From: Candidatus Adiutrix sp.
GTDB lineage: Bacteria > Desulfobacterota > Desulfarculia > Adiutricales > Adiutricaceae
DNA length: 5,090 bases
Assembly (NCBI GenBank): GCA_031273445.1
Contig: JAISRV010000095.1
Coordinates: 1-5,090, forward strand
Reading direction: 5' to 3'
Below the pieces are notes generated by a model. It saw only the letters and a program-made list of their open reading frames with translations. It was not told the DNA's origin and ran no database searches. This document shows positions 3,995-5,090 of this stretch, one piece after another. Position numbers and translations under genes: made by a program. Position 1 is the stretch's first letter. Each line of letters begins with the position of its first letter.

Positions 3995-5090
3995 ATGTCA
4001 AAGTCGTTTTTTATAACCTCCGTCGATTGTCCGGCCGGAAAACGCGAAGCCGTTTTGGCGGCGCTCAAGTTTTCGGCCAAAAAGTCCTGCAAGGCCGCCT
4101 ATTTCAAACCAATCGTCCAGAACGCGGACGAACCCGGCTTCAAGGCGGCCATTGCCGCCGCTGGCCTCGGCGGCGATGTTTCCAGTTATTACGGCTTGAC
4201 CCTGAGCGAGGCTTTCGAGCTTTTGAACCAGGGCCGGGACGGGGCGCTGATGGACGCCGTTTTGCCGAAATTCAGCCTCCTGGCCGCTCAGTATGACGCG
4301 GTGGTCATAGAAGGCCTGGATATTGAAGGCCCGGCCGCCGGCGCCCTGGCCGCCCTTGACGCCGCCTTGGCCGCCAACCTGGGCAGCCCGGTCATACTCC
4401 TGTCCGGCGGCGAAATTGAAGCCTCCGCCCTGGCCGTGCGCTCTTATCAGAGCCGCCAGGCCGATGTTTTCGCCCTGGCCATGGTTTCCGCCAATCCGGG
4501 CCGGGTAGCCACCGACAAAGAACTGCCGCCTCTGGCCGGAGTTAAGGTCTGGGGCCTTGCCTCTCCCGCCGATGTGGCCGCCCATCTGGAAACAGCCTGC
4601 GGCCCGGTCTGCGGCTATACGCCCAAAGCCATGACCCCCAAGCGTTTCGAGTTCGAGCTGATTGAAAAGGCCAAAGCCGATAAACAGCATATCGTTCTGC
4701 CCGAAGGCAATGACGAGCGCATCTTGCGGGCGGCCGACGATATTCTGAAAAAAGATTTCGCCGAAATCACCATCCTGGGCGACCCCGACGCAATAAACAA
4801 ACAGGCCAAAACCCTGGGCCTGACCGCGCTTTCGGCCAAAGCCCGGCTCATCGACCATAAAACCAGCCCCATGCTGCCCGAATTGACCGGCGCTTTCTAT
4901 GAACTGCGCAAGGCCAAGGGCATCACCGAAGAAAAGGCCGCGGCCCAGATGCTGGACCGCAACTTTTTCGCCACCATGCTGGTTAAATTGAAAAAGGCCG
5001 ACGGCATGGTTTCCGGCGCCGACGGCACCACGGCCGACACCATCCGGCCGGCCCTGTCGATCATCAAAACCAAACCCGGCTGCTCCATCG
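3995..5090 (+). CDS. pta: Phosphate acetyltransferase, short N-terminal form, runs off the right edge
   Basis: Interconverts acetyl-CoA and phosphate with acetyl phosphate and CoA in the cytoplasm, normally together with acetate kinase. The start at 3995 follows AGGAG (3983-3987) by seven bases and gives MSKSFFITS; 365 codons are in view. Residues 1-~212 match the P-loop-like N-terminal domain of long Pta proteins: FFITSVDCPAGKREAVLAAL, KAAYFKPIVQ, AQYDAVVIEG, ANLGSPVILLSGG. The Walker A site is degenerate (CPAGKRE lacks the leading Gly and the Ser/Thr after Lys). The catalytic PTA domain starts near residue 214 (TPKRFEFELIEKA), with IVLPEGNDER at 233-242, ITILGDP, and MVSGADGTTADTIRPAL from 338, then SIIKTKPG. 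Known: the ~700-aa enzymes carry a DRTGG domain between these two parts; there is no room for it here, so the full protein should be nearer 540-550 aa. A long opposite-strand frame inside this gene is a shadow. Confidence 0.95.
   Translation, partial: MSKSFFITSVDCPAGKREAVLAALKFSAKKSCKAAYFKPIVQNADEPGFKAAIAAAGLGGDVSSYYGLTLSEAFELLNQGRDGALMDAVLPKFSLLAAQYDAVVIEGLDIEGPAAGALAALDAALAANLGSPVILLSGGEIEASALAVRSYQSRQADVFALAMVSANPGRVATDKELPPLAGVKVWGLASPADVAAHLETACGPVCGYTPKAMTPKRFEFELIEKAKADKQHIVLPEGNDERILRAADDILKKDFAEITILGDPDAINKQAKTLGLTALSAKARLIDHKTSPMLPELTGAFYELRKAKGITEEKAAAQMLDRNFFATMLVKLKKADGMVSGADGTTADTIRPALSIIKTKPGCSI

Noticed and set aside
3998..4858. 286-codon minus-strand frame opposite pta
   Set aside because: Gly-rich mirror of GCC/GGC codon use; the plus frame has unmistakable Pta motifs throughout.

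Overview
This window looks like an accessory, partly decaying stretch of chromosome from a moderately GC-rich Gram-negative bacterium. Codon use favours GCC, GGC and CTG, and the intergenic islands are AT-rich. A Pta with an N-terminal P-loop-like domain, a flagellin-type N-terminal domain and BrnTA, VapBC and YoeB modules would suit a Desulfobacterota/Desulfovibrio-like organism. That placement is an inference from family resemblance only, with low confidence.

Layout, left to right. On the minus strand, 671..1 is a protein kinase of the type found in TerY-P triads (kinase, PP2C phosphatase, vWA protein). Its catalytic core is intact, but its 5' end is blocked by a stop codon and it lacks a glycine-rich loop; it runs off the left edge. 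Next, on the plus strand, 777-1084 is a dead Phd/YefM-VapC module: the antitoxin has an in-frame stop and a short deletion, and the toxin is cut to its first ~14 recognisable residues. Tail to tail with it, on the minus strand, is an intact BrnT-BrnA toxin-antitoxin operon (1683..1095). Its start lies beside a 12-bp palindrome overlapping an extended -10 box. After ~550 bp of gene-free DNA with tandem GC hairpins comes a 134-aa protein (2256-2660) that resembles only the N-terminal D0/D1 helices of flagellin, followed by a strong intrinsic terminator. A structured, repeat-like intergenic region (2882-2974) precedes a CadR/PbrR-type MerR regulator (3096-3545) with a MerR-style promoter but no metal efflux gene in view. 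Behind it lies a YoeB/Txe toxin C-terminal fragment (3589-3687) and a hairpin terminator. A 119-bp AT-rich element bounded by 13-bp perfect inverted repeats (3760-3878) sits directly upstream of the promoter of a phosphate acetyltransferase gene (3995 to the right edge).

How it works together: pta is probably the only housekeeping gene (acetyl-CoA/acetyl phosphate interconversion). The rest reads as a turnover zone in which at least three toxin-antitoxin families arrived and two decayed, next to a truncated kinase and a flagellin-like fragment or derivative. Of the TA modules only BrnTA appears functional.
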